Source of the DNA: Nocardioides sp. GY 10127
GTDB taxonomy: Bacteria; Actinomycetota; Actinomycetes; Propionibacteriales; Nocardioidaceae
Reading direction: 5' to 3'
Length of the DNA: 64,000 nucleotides
NCBI RefSeq assembly: GCF_004919085.1
Contig: NZ_STGL01000002.1
Location: forward strand, 310,001-374,000
Shown: piece after piece, positions 41,676-51,600 of the stretch
Layout: each line of letters begins with the position of its first letter
How positions within the stretch are numbered: position 1 is the stretch's first letter
Translations under genes and position numbers: made by a program
The notes under the pieces: model-generated
Seen by the model: the letters and a program-made list of their open reading frames with translations, nothing else
Database searches by the model: none
What the model was told of the DNA's origin: nothing

Positions 41676-44600
41676 TCAGCCCGCGGTCGGGCTGACGGGG
41701 GTGATCCAGCTGCGGTGGGTGGTGGGGTTCTTCGTGATCGCGAGCAGCTCGTCCATGTGCGGCTCCAGCCCCGTCACCTTGTCGAGCGGGACCCCGATGA
41801 CGAGCTGGAAGCCCAGTCCGCGCCAGGCCCGCACGGCGCGCCCGGCGAACTCGGAGTCTGCCTTGACGAAGCCCTCGTCCAGGAAGACCGGCGCGAACCG
41901 GGGGCGCGAGCGCAGCTCGTCGCCCAGCCGGAAGCGGAGCGCCGAGCCCACGATGAACGCCACGAGCTCCTGGCTCTCACCGCCGGACTTCTCCCCCAGC
42001 GTCCGGTAGGTCGCGCGGACCTCGCCGGTGGCGGCGTCGAAGCGCTCGGCGGAGATCTCCACGTGCCGCCGCACGTCGAGCAGCCGGTCGCGGTCGCTCG
42101 TCTCCCCCGGCACCGCCGAGGGCCGCAGCTGCGTCATGAAGCGGGCGAGGTCGGTGAACCGGCGCTCCAGGCCCTCCTCGTCGAGGTGGCCGGGGTCGCC
42201 CGCGGCCAGTGCCCGCAGGTCGCGCAGGAACGCGCCGACGTGGGCCGGCGAGAGACGGCGCAGGCGGATGCGCAGCCGGTCGCCGGCCGCGCCGAACTCC
42301 AGGCGGCGCAGGATCGCGTTGATGGGCTCCAGCCGGTCCTCGATCTCCTCGACGGAGGAGGACATCGCCCCCAGGAGCGGCACGAGGTCCTGCCCCGACC
42401 ACTCCGTCAGCCGGCGCCGCCACTCGGCCCGGCGCTCGGCCAGGCCCGTGCCGCGGACCTGCTCCAGCACGGCCGCGTAGTCGGCGTAGGACGCGGCGCC
42501 GGTGCCGAGGTTCGGGCTCGGCCAGCGCAGCTGGTAGAGGCGGAACACCGACGCCAGCTCGTCCTCGGCCCGGGCGATCTCCGCCTCGGCCTCGGCGACC
42601 GCGTCGCGCAGCCGCGCCGCGAGCCGCTGGCTGTGCTCGGTGAAGCGCGCGAGGTCGTCCGGGTCCGCCGGGGCGACGGCGGCCGTCAGCTCGGCGCGCA
42701 GCGCGGCGTCCTGCTCGGGGGTGAGGGCCACGGACCCGGCGCGCTCGCTCGCCTCGAGACGGTCGGCGACCAGGTCCTGGGCGTCGACGAGCTCCGCGTG
42801 CTCGTCGGCGAGGGTGCGCCGGCGCTGCTCCAGCCCGAACCGGTGGGCGCGCGCCTCGTCGAGCCGGGCCTCGAGCTCGCCGACCTGGGCCTGCCGGACC
42901 TGGAGGCCGTCGTCGGAGGACAGGATCTCCGCCCGGCGCCGCTCCAGCTCGGCGATCCGCCGGGCGGACGCGGCGACGTCGAGGTCGTCGAACCGCGCCG
43001 CGACCAGCGCCTCGGAGGCCGCGCGCCGCTGCTCCAGCGCCAGGGCCCGGCGGTCCAGCCGCTCGACGTCCGCGTCGAGGTCGCGCAGCTGCTCCTCGAG
43101 CCCGACGAGCTCCTCGTCCAGGTCGCCGATCGCGTCGGCGTTGGAGAAGCCGATGATGGGGCGGGGGTCGGTGCGCCCGTGGGTGCCCCGACGACCGCTG
43201 CGGGTCTGGCCGGCGAGGGTCACCCGGAGCCCGTCGCCCTCGAGACCGGCCGCCGACTCCACGCACAGCGCGTTCCGGCCCGGCTCGCGGACGTGGGCCG
43301 CGACCCAGCCCGCGAACGGCGAGTCCGCGAGCACCACCTTGCCGGCGACCCGGTCGGGGTCGGCCGAGCCGGGGAGCGGGAGGTCGAGCTCGGCGCCCTC
43401 GAACACCAGTCGCCCGCGCAGGCGCAGGCCGTCGATGGCCCGGGAGAAGCGGGCCAGCTCGGGGAGCGGCACCAGCATCATCCGGGCGGAGCCGCCCAGG
43501 ACCGTCTCCACCGCGGTGCGCCAGCGGGCGTGCTCGGGAGCCACGTCGAGCAGCTCGGCAACATAGGGCAGCTCGCGCGGGTGAAGCCCGCAGGCCGCGG
43601 CGACCTCGTCGCGCAGCTCGTGCATGCGGGCGGGCACCCGTCCGCCCCGCACCTCGAGGGAGGCGCGCTCGGCACGCAGCTCGGACTGCCGGGCCTGGAT
43701 CGGGTAGCGGCGGTCGCGCACGGAGTCGCGCTCGGCACGGAGCCGCTCGGACTCCTCCTCGGCCACGGCCAGCCGCGCGCGGGCGTCGGCCTGCAGGGCG
43801 GTGAAGGCCGCGGCGTCGTCGAGCGCGGACAGGGGGTCCTCCCCCGACCCCGTCTCGCTCGCCTGGAGGGCCAGGGGACGCAGCCGCTCGGCCAGGGCGT
43901 CCCGCCGGGTCTCGCGGGTGGCCAGCACGGCCTGCTCCTGCTCCAGCGCGGTCGCGAGCTGCTGGAGCGTCCCGCCGCCGGCACCGGCGTGGGCCTCCTT
44001 GGCCACCTCCAGGTCCGCGGCCAGGGTGGCCTCGGCGGAGCCGGCGGCGGCGAGCTCGTCGGCGGTCCGTGCGCGGGCGTCACGGTTCTCCTCGACCGCG
44101 GCGTCCAGCAGTCGCGCGTGGGTGCGCAGGAGCCACTGGCGCAGCGGGCTGTCGCCGGTCGCGGTCACGCCGTAGGCGTCGAGGTCCGCCCGGCGCCGGG
44201 TGGCCGCGACGCGCCGCGACTCCAGCGCGGTGATCGGCCCGAGGAGCTCGAGCTTGGCCTCCTCGGTGCGCATCGCGTCGTAGGCGGCGTCCAGGTCGTC
44301 GAAGTGGGCGACCGCCCGGTCGGCCGCCGCGTAGGTGGCCGGACGCTCCAGGACCATGTCCTTGTAGAGCTCGTCGACGCTGCGGACCTGGTTGCCCGCC
44401 TGGATGCGGGCCAGCAGCCGCAGCGCCTTGCTGCCGTCGCCCCCGGCCCCGATCCCCAGCCGGGCGTGCAGGACGGCGGCGAACTCGGCGTAGGTCCGGT
44501 GCACCCGGACCCCCGGGTAGAGCTTCTTCAGGGCGAGCGCGTGGAAGCGGTCCGGCACCGCGTGCTCGAGCATCGCCAGCGACAGCGGGGCGTCGAGCGT

Positions 44601-45218
44601 GAGCAGCTGCATGGAGACGTCGGCGGAGCGGGTGGCACGGCGGCCGACGTAGTAGGTCCGCGCGACGGTGAACCGGCCGCCGGAGTCGTTGCGGAAGGTC
44701 ATGGCCACGGCGCCCCAGGTGTCCACGCCCTTGCCGCGCAGCAGCCGCTCGACCGGCTTGCCGGTGCGCGGGTCGTCGACGACGTCCACCGCACCGCGCA
44801 GGTAGGAGAGGAGGTTGCGCTGGCCGGCGCCCCGCGCGCGGCCCGAGACGGCGTCGTTGGAGGCGCCGTTGAACTTGGTGTCCGAGGACATCATCAGCGC
44901 GGTGTACGCGTCGAGCACGGTGCTCTTGCCGACGCCGGAGGCGCCCGAGATCATCGTCGCCGCCGCTCCCAGCGGCACCCGGGTGAGACCGGTGAAGCCG
45001 CCCCAGTTGACCAGCTGCATCTCCTCGGCGCGCCACTGGGCGGTGTCGTCGGAGGGCGTGAGGACGGCCTCGGGGTCGAACAGGCCGTCGGTGGGCGGCG
45101 GGTCGCCCTCGCCGTCGTCGACGGGCCGGCTCAGGGGCGGGTCCGCGGGTGCGGCGCCCGGCGCGGTGTCGTCGAGCGTCTCCGGGGCGGTGCGCTCCTC
45201 GATGGTCTCCCGGCTCAC
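41676..45218 (-). CDS. jetC: JetC: SMC-like ATPase of a Wadjet/MksBEF-type system
   Basis: The 1180-residue protein starts at GTG 45218, overlapping the jetB stop (GTGA). After a 60-residue acidic tail comes the ATPase head start MQLVNWGGFTGLT with Walker A SGASGVGKST (91-100). Long coiled-coil arms rich in Glu, Arg and Ala flank a hinge region in the middle. The C-terminal head has the signature-like SGGESQELVAFIVGSAL near residue 1075 and Walker B FAPVFLDEGFVKAD near 1110. It is the motor subunit (JetC/MksB equivalent) that loops and extrudes DNA; related complexes restrict plasmids when combined with the nuclease JetD. No jetD is present here. Confidence 0.92.
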   Translation of the reverse strand: MSRETIEERTAPETLDDTAPGAAPADPPLSRPVDDGEGDPPPTDGLFDPEAVLTPSDDTAQWRAEEMQLVNWGGFTGLTRVPLGAAATMISGASGVGKSTVLDAYTALMMSSDTKFNGASNDAVSGRARGAGQRNLLSYLRGAVDVVDDPRTGKPVERLLRGKGVDTWGAVAMTFRNDSGGRFTVARTYYVGRRATRSADVSMQLLTLDAPLSLAMLEHAVPDRFHALALKKLYPGVRVHRTYAEFAAVLHARLGIGAGGDGSKALRLLARIQAGNQVRSVDELYKDMVLERPATYAAADRAVAHFDDLDAAYDAMRTEEAKLELLGPITALESRRVAATRRRADLDAYGVTATGDSPLRQWLLRTHARLLDAAVEENRDARARTADELAAAGSAEATLAADLEVAKEAHAGAGGGTLQQLATALEQEQAVLATRETRRDALAERLRPLALQASETGSGEDPLSALDDAAAFTALQADARARLAVAEEESERLRAERDSVRDRRYPIQARQSELRAERASLEVRGGRVPARMHELRDEVAAACGLHPRELPYVAELLDVAPEHARWRTAVETVLGGSARMMLVPLPELARFSRAIDGLRLRGRLVFEGAELDLPLPGSADPDRVAGKVVLADSPFAGWVAAHVREPGRNALCVESAAGLEGDGLRVTLAGQTRSGRRGTHGRTDPRPIIGFSNADAIGDLDEELVGLEEQLRDLDADVERLDRRALALEQRRAASEALVAARFDDLDVAASARRIAELERRRAEILSSDDGLQVRQAQVGELEARLDEARAHRFGLEQRRRTLADEHAELVDAQDLVADRLEASERAGSVALTPEQDAALRAELTAAVAPADPDDLARFTEHSQRLAARLRDAVAEAEAEIARAEDELASVFRLYQLRWPSPNLGTGAASYADYAAVLEQVRGTGLAERRAEWRRRLTEWSGQDLVPLLGAMSSSVEEIEDRLEPINAILRRLEFGAAGDRLRIRLRRLSPAHVGAFLRDLRALAAGDPGHLDEEGLERRFTDLARFMTQLRPSAVPGETSDRDRLLDVRRHVEISAERFDAATGEVRATYRTLGEKSGGESQELVAFIVGSALRFRLGDELRSRPRFAPVFLDEGFVKADSEFAGRAVRAWRGLGFQLVIGVPLDKVTGLEPHMDELLAITKNPTTHRSWITPVSPTAG

Positions 45219-46057
45219 GCCTGCTCCTCCTGCTCGGCCTCGGCGGGCTGCTCGGCCTCGGCGGGCTGCTCGGCCACGTCCGCGGGGACGGTCCCGGCCT
45301 CGTCGTCGAAGAGCGCGGTGTCGTCCTCGACCTCGACCTGGGTGCCGTTGGCCTGGCGCAGCGCGTCGAGCAGGTCGCGCAGCAGGTCCAGCGGCAGCAG
45401 CGGCTCGACGGCCTCGCTGATCTCGAAGCGGTCGTCCGACGCGGTGGGCACGAGGAGGCCCGCCTTCGCGACGGCCAGCACGGCGTTGCGCGCCCGCCGC
45501 TCGTCGCCGGCCACGTCGGTGGCGTGCACGGGCCGGAAGCCGGCCACGTAGCGCAGCAGGTCCTCACGGTCGACGTAGACCCGCGCCTCGCCGCCGGCCA
45601 GCCCGGTGCGCAGCCGGTCGCGCAGGTGCACGAGGACCAGCGTCTCCTCGCGGGTCCAGGCCGCGTCGTGCAGCAGCGTGGGGAAGCGGCTGCCGGTCTC
45701 GGAGACCGCCTGGCGCTTCCAGGCCACCTCCCGCTCGCGGTCGATGGCCAGCTCGAGGAAGAGGTCGGCGAGCCGGGCGCGGATCACCCGCTCGTTCTCC
45801 ACCAGGACCGGCCAGTCACGCGCGTGGGTGCGTGCGGAGACGAAGCGGTTCTTCAGCAGCGCCACCAGGCAGTGCCGCTGGGCGTACTCCAGCCCGCCCT
45901 CGTCGCCCTCCCACAGCGAGACCGATGCGGCCTCGCGCTCCTCCTCGGGCGCGGCGTCGTCCCAGGTCTCGGCCCGCTCGGTCGCGTCGGTCGGGTCGGT
46001 CGGGTCGGTCGGCTCGAGCGCGTCGGCCGTCGCGGCCTGGTCGAGATCGGTGCTCAC
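45215..46057 (-). CDS. jetB: JetB: DUF4194 kite-like subunit
   Basis: The 280-residue protein starts at GTG 46057, overlapping the jetA stop (GTGA). The central region is the DUF4194/MksE-type fold: LWEGDEGGLEYAQRHCLVALLKNRFVSA, then WPVLVENERVIRARLADLFLELAIDREREVAWKRQ and the winged-helix part around LLRYVAGFRP. Both ends are low-complexity: TDPTDPTDAT at the N terminus and two 6-residue PAEAEQ repeats at the C terminus, encoded by an 18-bp direct repeat around 45238-45273. KITE subunits bridge the kleisin and the SMC motor. Confidence 0.9.
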   Translation of the reverse strand: MSTDLDQAATADALEPTDPTDPTDATERAETWDDAAPEEEREAASVSLWEGDEGGLEYAQRHCLVALLKNRFVSARTHARDWPVLVENERVIRARLADLFLELAIDREREVAWKRQAVSETGSRFPTLLHDAAWTREETLVLVHLRDRLRTGLAGGEARVYVDREDLLRYVAGFRPVHATDVAGDERRARNAVLAVAKAGLLVPTASDDRFEISEAVEPLLPLDLLRDLLDALRQANGTQVEVEDDTALFDDEAGTVPADVAEQPAEAEQPAEAEQEEQA

Positions 46058-47664
46058 GAGCGGTCCTCCTCGGCGTGGTGGGTGTGCGGGGTCTCGGGCT
46101 GGTCGGAGGCGGGCTGGTCGGCAGCGGGCAGGTCGGGGTCCGGCAGGTCGAGGCGTGGCACCTCGAAGGCCCGGGTCGACCCGTCCGGTCGCACCGTGGC
46201 GTACCGCTCCAGCGGCCTGGCCGGCAGCACCGCACCCGGCGCGTCCGTCTCGTGGTCGGGCAGGCCGACCGGCTCGGGCACGGCCCAGTCCCGCTCGGCG
46301 GCGAGGTGGAGCAGGCCGAAGATCTCCACCGGTCGCCGGAGGTCGTCCTCCAGGCGCGAGAAGACCTCGCCGAGGGAGTCCGCGGGGTCCAGCGAGGTGA
46401 GCGCCTCGTCCAGGCGGGCGCGCAGGCCGCCGATCCGGGGGCCGCCCTGGGCGACGAGCTCCGACATCGTGACGGGCTCGGTGTCCGCGTCCTCCGCCAC
46501 CAGCCGCTCGGGGGCGACGTCGTCGGCGGGGTCGAAGAAGCGCTCGCGCAGGTGCTCGACGCCCACCCGGGCCGGGAGCAGCGGGACGTCGTGGGTGGCG
46601 CGCGGGCCGGTGGCGGCCATCCACGTGGTGAGCTCGGCCTCGAGGTGCCGCAGCGTCTGCTCCAGCTCACGGTCGCGCTGGGCGTCGTGGCTGACGATGT
46701 ACTCCTTGAGCGTCGCGGTGACCCGCGAGCGCTGGGCCAGCACCCGGTCGAGACCGTCGCGGACCAGGCGCACCGTCCCCCGCAGCTCGGCCCGCTCGGC
46801 GTCGCCGAGGATGCCGTCCGAGAGCGGGTGCTCGAGCAGGGCGGCCAGGTCCTCCCGGAGCTGGCCGACCGTCTGGTCGTCGCGCAGGAGCGCGAACGCC
46901 CCCTCGAACGCACGCCCCTCGTGGGTCGCGGTCATGAGGGCGTCCGCGCGGGCGAGGTAGGCGTCGATGACCTCGCCGGCCGGCCGCTCCTCGGCGCGGA
47001 ACGCCGCCAGGATCTCCGTGCGGATGGTCGCGAACCGCTCCTCGACCCGGGCGAAGTCGGAGGGCAGCGCCGAGACCAGGCTGAGGAGCTCGGTGAAGCC
47101 CTCGGACATGTAGTCGGTGTCGGCCCCGCCGAGCTCCCCGCCGTCCACGAGCCTGTCCCGCTCCGCCTCGAGGCGCGCGATCTCCTCGTTGAGCAGGCTG
47201 ACGCGGGCGCCCCGGTCGGGGTTCGCCTCCGCGTTGAACCGACGGGTGGTCGAGAGGATGGTGGCGATCCGGTGCTCGCTCAGGGTCGCGCGGTCGCGGG
47301 TGAGGGTGGTGACGAGCTCGAGGGCCTGCTGGGCGTGCGAGGTGAGCGTGTAGACCTCGCGCCCGCGCTCGTCGAGGGCCCGGACGAGCCAGCGGCCGCG
47401 CATCCAGCGCTGGCACAGCTCCCGCCCGGAGCCCACCGGCAGCAGCTCCGCGGCGAGCTCGGCCCCGATCGCGCCGCGGACGGCGGCCAGGTGCTCCTCG
47501 ACCTGCGTGTGCAGGCGGGCGGTCTCCACCGGCCGGTTCTGCCGCCCGAACGCCTCGCGGAACAGCGTCATCACCACGGGGGCCTGCCGCTGGTGCAGGA
47601 GCGTGAGGGTCGGCTGGGCGAACGCGTGCTGCACGCGCGCCAGCTCGGCGGCGACGTCGCTCAC
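46054..47664 (-). CDS. jetA: JetA: DUF3375 kleisin-like subunit
   Basis: The 536-residue protein starts at GTG 47664, with AGGGAGG 4 bases upstream; upstream readings lack a ribosome-binding site. DUF3375 features are visible: LTLLHQRQAPVVMTLFREAF near the N terminus, a winged-helix-like region (CQRWMRGRWLVRALDERGREVYTLTSHAQQAL), SEHRIATILSTTRRFNAEANPD and DFARVEERFATIRTEILAAF. In Wadjet and Mks complexes this subunit (JetA/MksF) is the kleisin that closes the SMC ring. It is first in jetA-jetB-jetC. The C terminus is a low-complexity Pro/Asp tail with DLPDPDLPAADQPASDQP. Confidence 0.92.
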   Translation of the reverse strand: MSDVAAELARVQHAFAQPTLTLLHQRQAPVVMTLFREAFGRQNRPVETARLHTQVEEHLAAVRGAIGAELAAELLPVGSGRELCQRWMRGRWLVRALDERGREVYTLTSHAQQALELVTTLTRDRATLSEHRIATILSTTRRFNAEANPDRGARVSLLNEEIARLEAERDRLVDGGELGGADTDYMSEGFTELLSLVSALPSDFARVEERFATIRTEILAAFRAEERPAGEVIDAYLARADALMTATHEGRAFEGAFALLRDDQTVGQLREDLAALLEHPLSDGILGDAERAELRGTVRLVRDGLDRVLAQRSRVTATLKEYIVSHDAQRDRELEQTLRHLEAELTTWMAATGPRATHDVPLLPARVGVEHLRERFFDPADDVAPERLVAEDADTEPVTMSELVAQGGPRIGGLRARLDEALTSLDPADSLGEVFSRLEDDLRRPVEIFGLLHLAAERDWAVPEPVGLPDHETDAPGAVLPARPLERYATVRPDGSTRAFEVPRLDLPDPDLPAADQPASDQPETPHTHHAEEDRS

Positions 47665-48049
47665 TGACCCTCCCTCGCGCTCGAGCGCCTCCCGGCACCC
47701 CTGGTGGCGCGCCGTCACCGCGGGAGCGGCGGGCGCAGCGGCCCAGCATCCCAGAGGCACCCGGCGAGCCACGAAACCGGCCCGCAGGACGCCCAGCCGG
47801 CCACCCGGACCCCCATAACCCCGGAGGGGGTTCTTGACGTTGGTCCAGGGCCGCGCGACCCGGTCGCAGAGGCCGGGAGACCGCCGGAGCCGGGGCCGTG
47901 AGGCCGCTCGAGCAGGGGCCGCGGCCCCTGACCCGCGACCCCGCGCGCCAGCGACGCTCGGACCCATCACCGCACGGCCCGCACCCGCGGCCGACGTGGA
48001 CCACCGCCCCGCAGCCACCACGCCGCGGACGAGCACCCAAGGAGTCCCC
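47665..48049. promoter_or_regulatory. 385-bp divergent region of jetA and the small membrane gene
   Basis: TAACCCC-GGA-GGGGGTT (47816-47832) has the same arms and spacing as the cstB operator, differing only in the central three bases. TTGACG (47834-47839) directly follows on the plus strand as a possible -35, but no clear -10 was found. AAGGAG at 48039-48044 is the ribosome-binding site of the small gene. The rest is GC-rich without a plausible gene. Confidence 0.45.
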
Positions 48050-48352
48050 ATGGAGAGCGCCGGCGCCCTCGGCATGTACGACCACCCCTTCGCCCACACG
48101 TCGATGTGGTGGGTGGCCTACCTCAGCATCGTCGCCGTCGCCGTGTTCGCGCTCATGGGCTTCTACCTCGTCATGGCGACCCGGGTGTACAGCAACCAGA
48201 CCCCGCGCGCCGCCGCCCCGGCTCCCGAGGCCACCGCCGTCGGTGCCACCGAGGACGCCCCGGTCCTGGCCCAGGCCGCCCCGATCGCGCCCCTGCCGGC
48301 CGACCAGGCGGCGGTCGACGCCGAGCACGCCAAGGAGCTCCAGGCCGTCTGA
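48050..48352 (+). CDS. Small single-pass membrane protein, unrecognised
   Basis: The 100-residue protein starts at ATG 48050 with AAGGAG. A short N-terminal tail (MESAGALGMYDHPFAHT) is followed by one helix (WWVAYLSIVAVAVFALMGFYLVMAT, residues about 20-44), then an Ala/Pro-rich tail of about 55 residues with no recognisable motif. The family was not recognised. It is divergent from jetA, and a strong hairpin follows it. The N-terminal His and Trp residues next to the membrane recall small subunits of membrane enzymes, but there is no further evidence. Confidence 0.7.
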   Translation: MESAGALGMYDHPFAHTSMWWVAYLSIVAVAVFALMGFYLVMATRVYSNQTPRAAAPAPEATAVGATEDAPVLAQAAPIAPLPADQAAVDAEHAKELQAV

Positions 48353-48377
48353 CCCCGCCGCAACCACGGCCGCCCGC

Positions 48378-48418
48378 ACGGGGGCGCACACCGGACTCCT
48401 CCCCGGGTGCGCCCCCGT
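48378..48418 (+). terminator. Hairpin after the small membrane gene
   Basis: An 11-bp perfect stem (48378-48388 with 48408-48418) with an internally paired loop starts 26 bp after the stop. Two tandem copies of the 13-mer CGTCGTGCGTCCC follow at 48416-48441. Confidence 0.65.
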
Positions 48419-48516
48419 CGTGCGTCCCCGTCGTGCGTCCCGGCGACGCCGCGCCTACGGGGTGCGAGCGGCTCGCACACGGGGTCCGGCTCCGCCCTGC
48501 ACGGGCCGGGGGACGA

Positions 48517-48549
48517 CCACGCACGGGTTCTCGTCCCCCACGCACGGGT
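48517..48549 (+). repeat. Two 12-bp direct repeats 21 bp apart upstream of the secreted protein
   Basis: CCACGCACGGGT occurs at 48517-48528 and 48538-48549. The 21-bp period places both on the same face of the helix, as for tandem binding of an activator. They lie about 107 bp before the secreted-protein ATG, in the second half of a 303-bp gap (48353-48655). A TTGCCC follows at 48570-48575, but no convincing -10 was found. Confidence 0.5.
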
Positions 48550-48655
48550 ACCGCCCCGACACCTGAGAATTGCCCTGCGTCGCATCCCCAGAAGTCGTGA
48601 GAATCCAGCGTCCGTCCGACGGACTGTCTCGGTCCTCCCGCTCCTCGAGGTGCAC

Positions 48656-51600
48656 ATGCCCGTCCTGTCCCGCCCCGCCCGCGCGCGCCTCCTGCTGGCG
48701 GCCGCCACTGCCGCGGGGCTGCTGGTCCCCGTCCTCGTCGCGCCGGACCCGGGCCTCGCCGCGACCGACGAGTCGGGCTCGGTGATCACCGTGCCCTCCT
48801 ACGCGGCCTCGCTGGTCACCGCCGACAGCGGCCTGGCCTACACCTCGATGAAGGAGGAGGGCGTCCTCACCGAGGACTTCGGGCTCGCCACCGGTGAGAC
48901 CTTCACCGACGCCACCTCGGACACGGACCGCTGGACGAGCAGCCAGGACTACGGCGAGGACGCCGGGACGACCGTCTCCGCCGTGGACGGCACCGCCGAC
49001 GGGCTCTGGACGGTGGTCGTCACGCGGGCGCGCACGGCCACCGACGGGACCCGCCTCGCCCCGACCGGCGCCGAGACCTACGCGGTGACCTACGACCAGT
49101 CCGCGAAGCGGCTGGTGCTGCGCGGGCCGGAGTCCGCGGGCTTCCCGGTGGTCAGCACGCTCAGCTTCGTCGGCACCGCGGCCTCCGGCCTCACCGGGCT
49201 CGACGCGAGCGACGGCAGCCACGACCCGCTGGTGCTGCTGCGCTACTCCGACCACGTGCAGGCCGTCGCCGTCAGCAGGACGGGCTTCTGGACGCCGACC
49301 AACGGGAGCTACACGCCGGACTCCTCCACGTCCCTCCTCGCCGCCTACCACCGTTCCTTCGCCGACTACCCCGCCGACAGCGACACCGCCACCTACCTCA
49401 CGACCCCGATGGACTTCGTCGTGGCGCTCGGGGACGCCGAGTCGCTGCTGGTCGAGCGCGAGCGGGCCTCCTGGAGCGGCACGTCCCTCACCTGGAGCCA
49501 CGTGTCGTTCGCCGGGCCCGCGAGCACCACCTGGACTGCGGCCTCCGACAGCGCCTCGTCCTCCGCGGGCTGGTCCGGGGCGTCCCTGTCCTACGACCGC
49601 CTCGGGGTCTACGGGGAGACGCTCGTGGTCGGCGCCCGGGGCGGCGGCGGCACCAACTACGTGAAGGTGGCCGAGGCCGACACGGCGGCGCAGTACCCCG
49701 ACCTCGACGCCAGCTGCCAGGGCAGCGGCACGCCCGCGGTCTCGGTGGACGTCGTCGACCTGGCGCCCTCGGACTCCGCCGAGATGGCGGGGGTGGTCTC
49801 CTGCGCGGCCTTCAGCAAGGCGGCCGGCACCCTCGACGTCGGGCAGTCGGTGGTCTCGGGCAAGGCGGCCCGCACCCGCGGGTGGACGCAGTCGGTGACG
49901 GCGGCCGGCACCGACGTCCAGGGCGTCCAGGTCAGCACCGAGATGCCCTGCCTGTGGCTGCAGAGCCAGAAGGCCGGGGTCGGCTACCAGACCGGCTACG
50001 CCCACGGCGCCACCGCGTCGTCCGTCTGCTCCGCGAGCGCCCACGAGATCGGCGCGACGACCACGCGGGTCACCTACTCCGAGGCGGTGACCGCCGACGC
50101 GGACGGCTCGTGGCAGCCCCGGCTCTACGTCGGCAGCTGGAAGCTCGCCTCCACGGGCAGCACCCAGGTCGTCGCCTGGGACCAGGCGCTCCTCACCGAC
50201 GGACGCCACACCGCCCACCCGGCCGACGCGGCGGCCCTCCCGCCCACGGACGTGTCCGTCACGCTGAGCGACGGGAGCTACAGCCACGTCGTGAGCGTGC
50301 CGGCCCTCCCCGTCGCGTACCTGCAGGCTCCGCCGACGGTCGCCGGCACGGGTCAGGCCGAGGACGCCTCGAGCTACTTCGCGACCGAGACGGACACGAC
50401 CGACACGGACGCCTACTCCGACGAGGTCCACGTCGGGGCGTCCGTCGGGGTGGACTTCGAGGACCCGACGGGCACCGTCGGCGCCGGTGTCGAGGTCGCC
50501 GTCGGCGAGGCCGTGGGCGAGGAGACCTCGGTGAGCAAGAGCATCACGACGGGGACGACGCTGACCGGCGACGGCACCGACGACACCGTCGTGTACCGGA
50601 CCATGAAGTACAAGCAGTACACGGGCACGGTGGACGCCTCGAGCACCGGGCTGGCCCTGGGCGACGACGTGACCTACAACGTCCCGATGGGCTCCTCGAT
50701 GGCCACGGGGGTCATGCACCTGGCCGACATGGCGGCCGCGGACGCCACCTGGGGCCCGACCGGCGCCTGGGGCAAGGCCGCGGCCCAGGTCTTCCCCGAG
50801 ACGATCGGGGACCCCGGCACCTACTTCACCTCCGAGGCGGAGGTGAACGAGTACTGCGACGGGACCCTGGAGTCCGGGGCCTCGGCCGCGGACCGCGACA
50901 TCGACCTGTGGACGGGCAGCCTCCTGCCGCAGTCCGCCTCCGACTGGAGCGCCGACCTCCTCCCCGACGGCCCCGACATCCTGCTCGGCTCCGAACAGGT
51001 CGTCGCCTTCGGAGCCACCTCCGACGGGTCCTCCCTCGCGATCACCACCGCCGAGGCCCACAGCCGCTCGGTCACCAACTCCGTCGACGTGAGCGTCACG
51101 GCGAAGGCCGGCTACGCGACCGTCGGCCTCACCGGCGGCGCCTCGTGGGGCGAGAGCCTCAGCCAGGAGATGTCCACCAGCAACGAGGTGGGCGGGGAGG
51201 TGCCCAACTTCGCGCACCGCACCGCCGACACCCTGGCCCAGACCTTCAGCTACCAGGCCGTCATGTGCCAGAAGACCGTGCAGGTCAGCGGCACGCCGGT
51301 GACCACCTGGGTGCTCGGGTGGCTCGTCCACGACTACGACGGGGGCGGCGGCATCGACGACGCCGTCGCCGCGACCCCCGGCGCGCCGGTGGCCGGCACC
51401 GTCGTGGACGCCGACGACGTGACGCTGTCGTGGACCCAGTCCCAGGGCGTCACCCAGGACTGGCAGTGGCAGGTCCTGGACAACGACGAGGAGGTCGTCG
51501 CCGAGGGCACCACCGACGGCTGGACGGACCTGGACGCCTACCGGGCCGCCCAGGACAGCGCCGACCCGACCGACGACTCCCCCACCTGGACGGCGGACGT

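Noticed and set aside
41715-45551. Plus-strand open frame of 1278 codons opposite jetC and jetB
   Set aside because: It has low-complexity Gly/Val/Arg/Ala composition and no motifs, and it is antisense to the well-supported jetC/jetB genes; long antisense frames are common in very GC-rich DNA.
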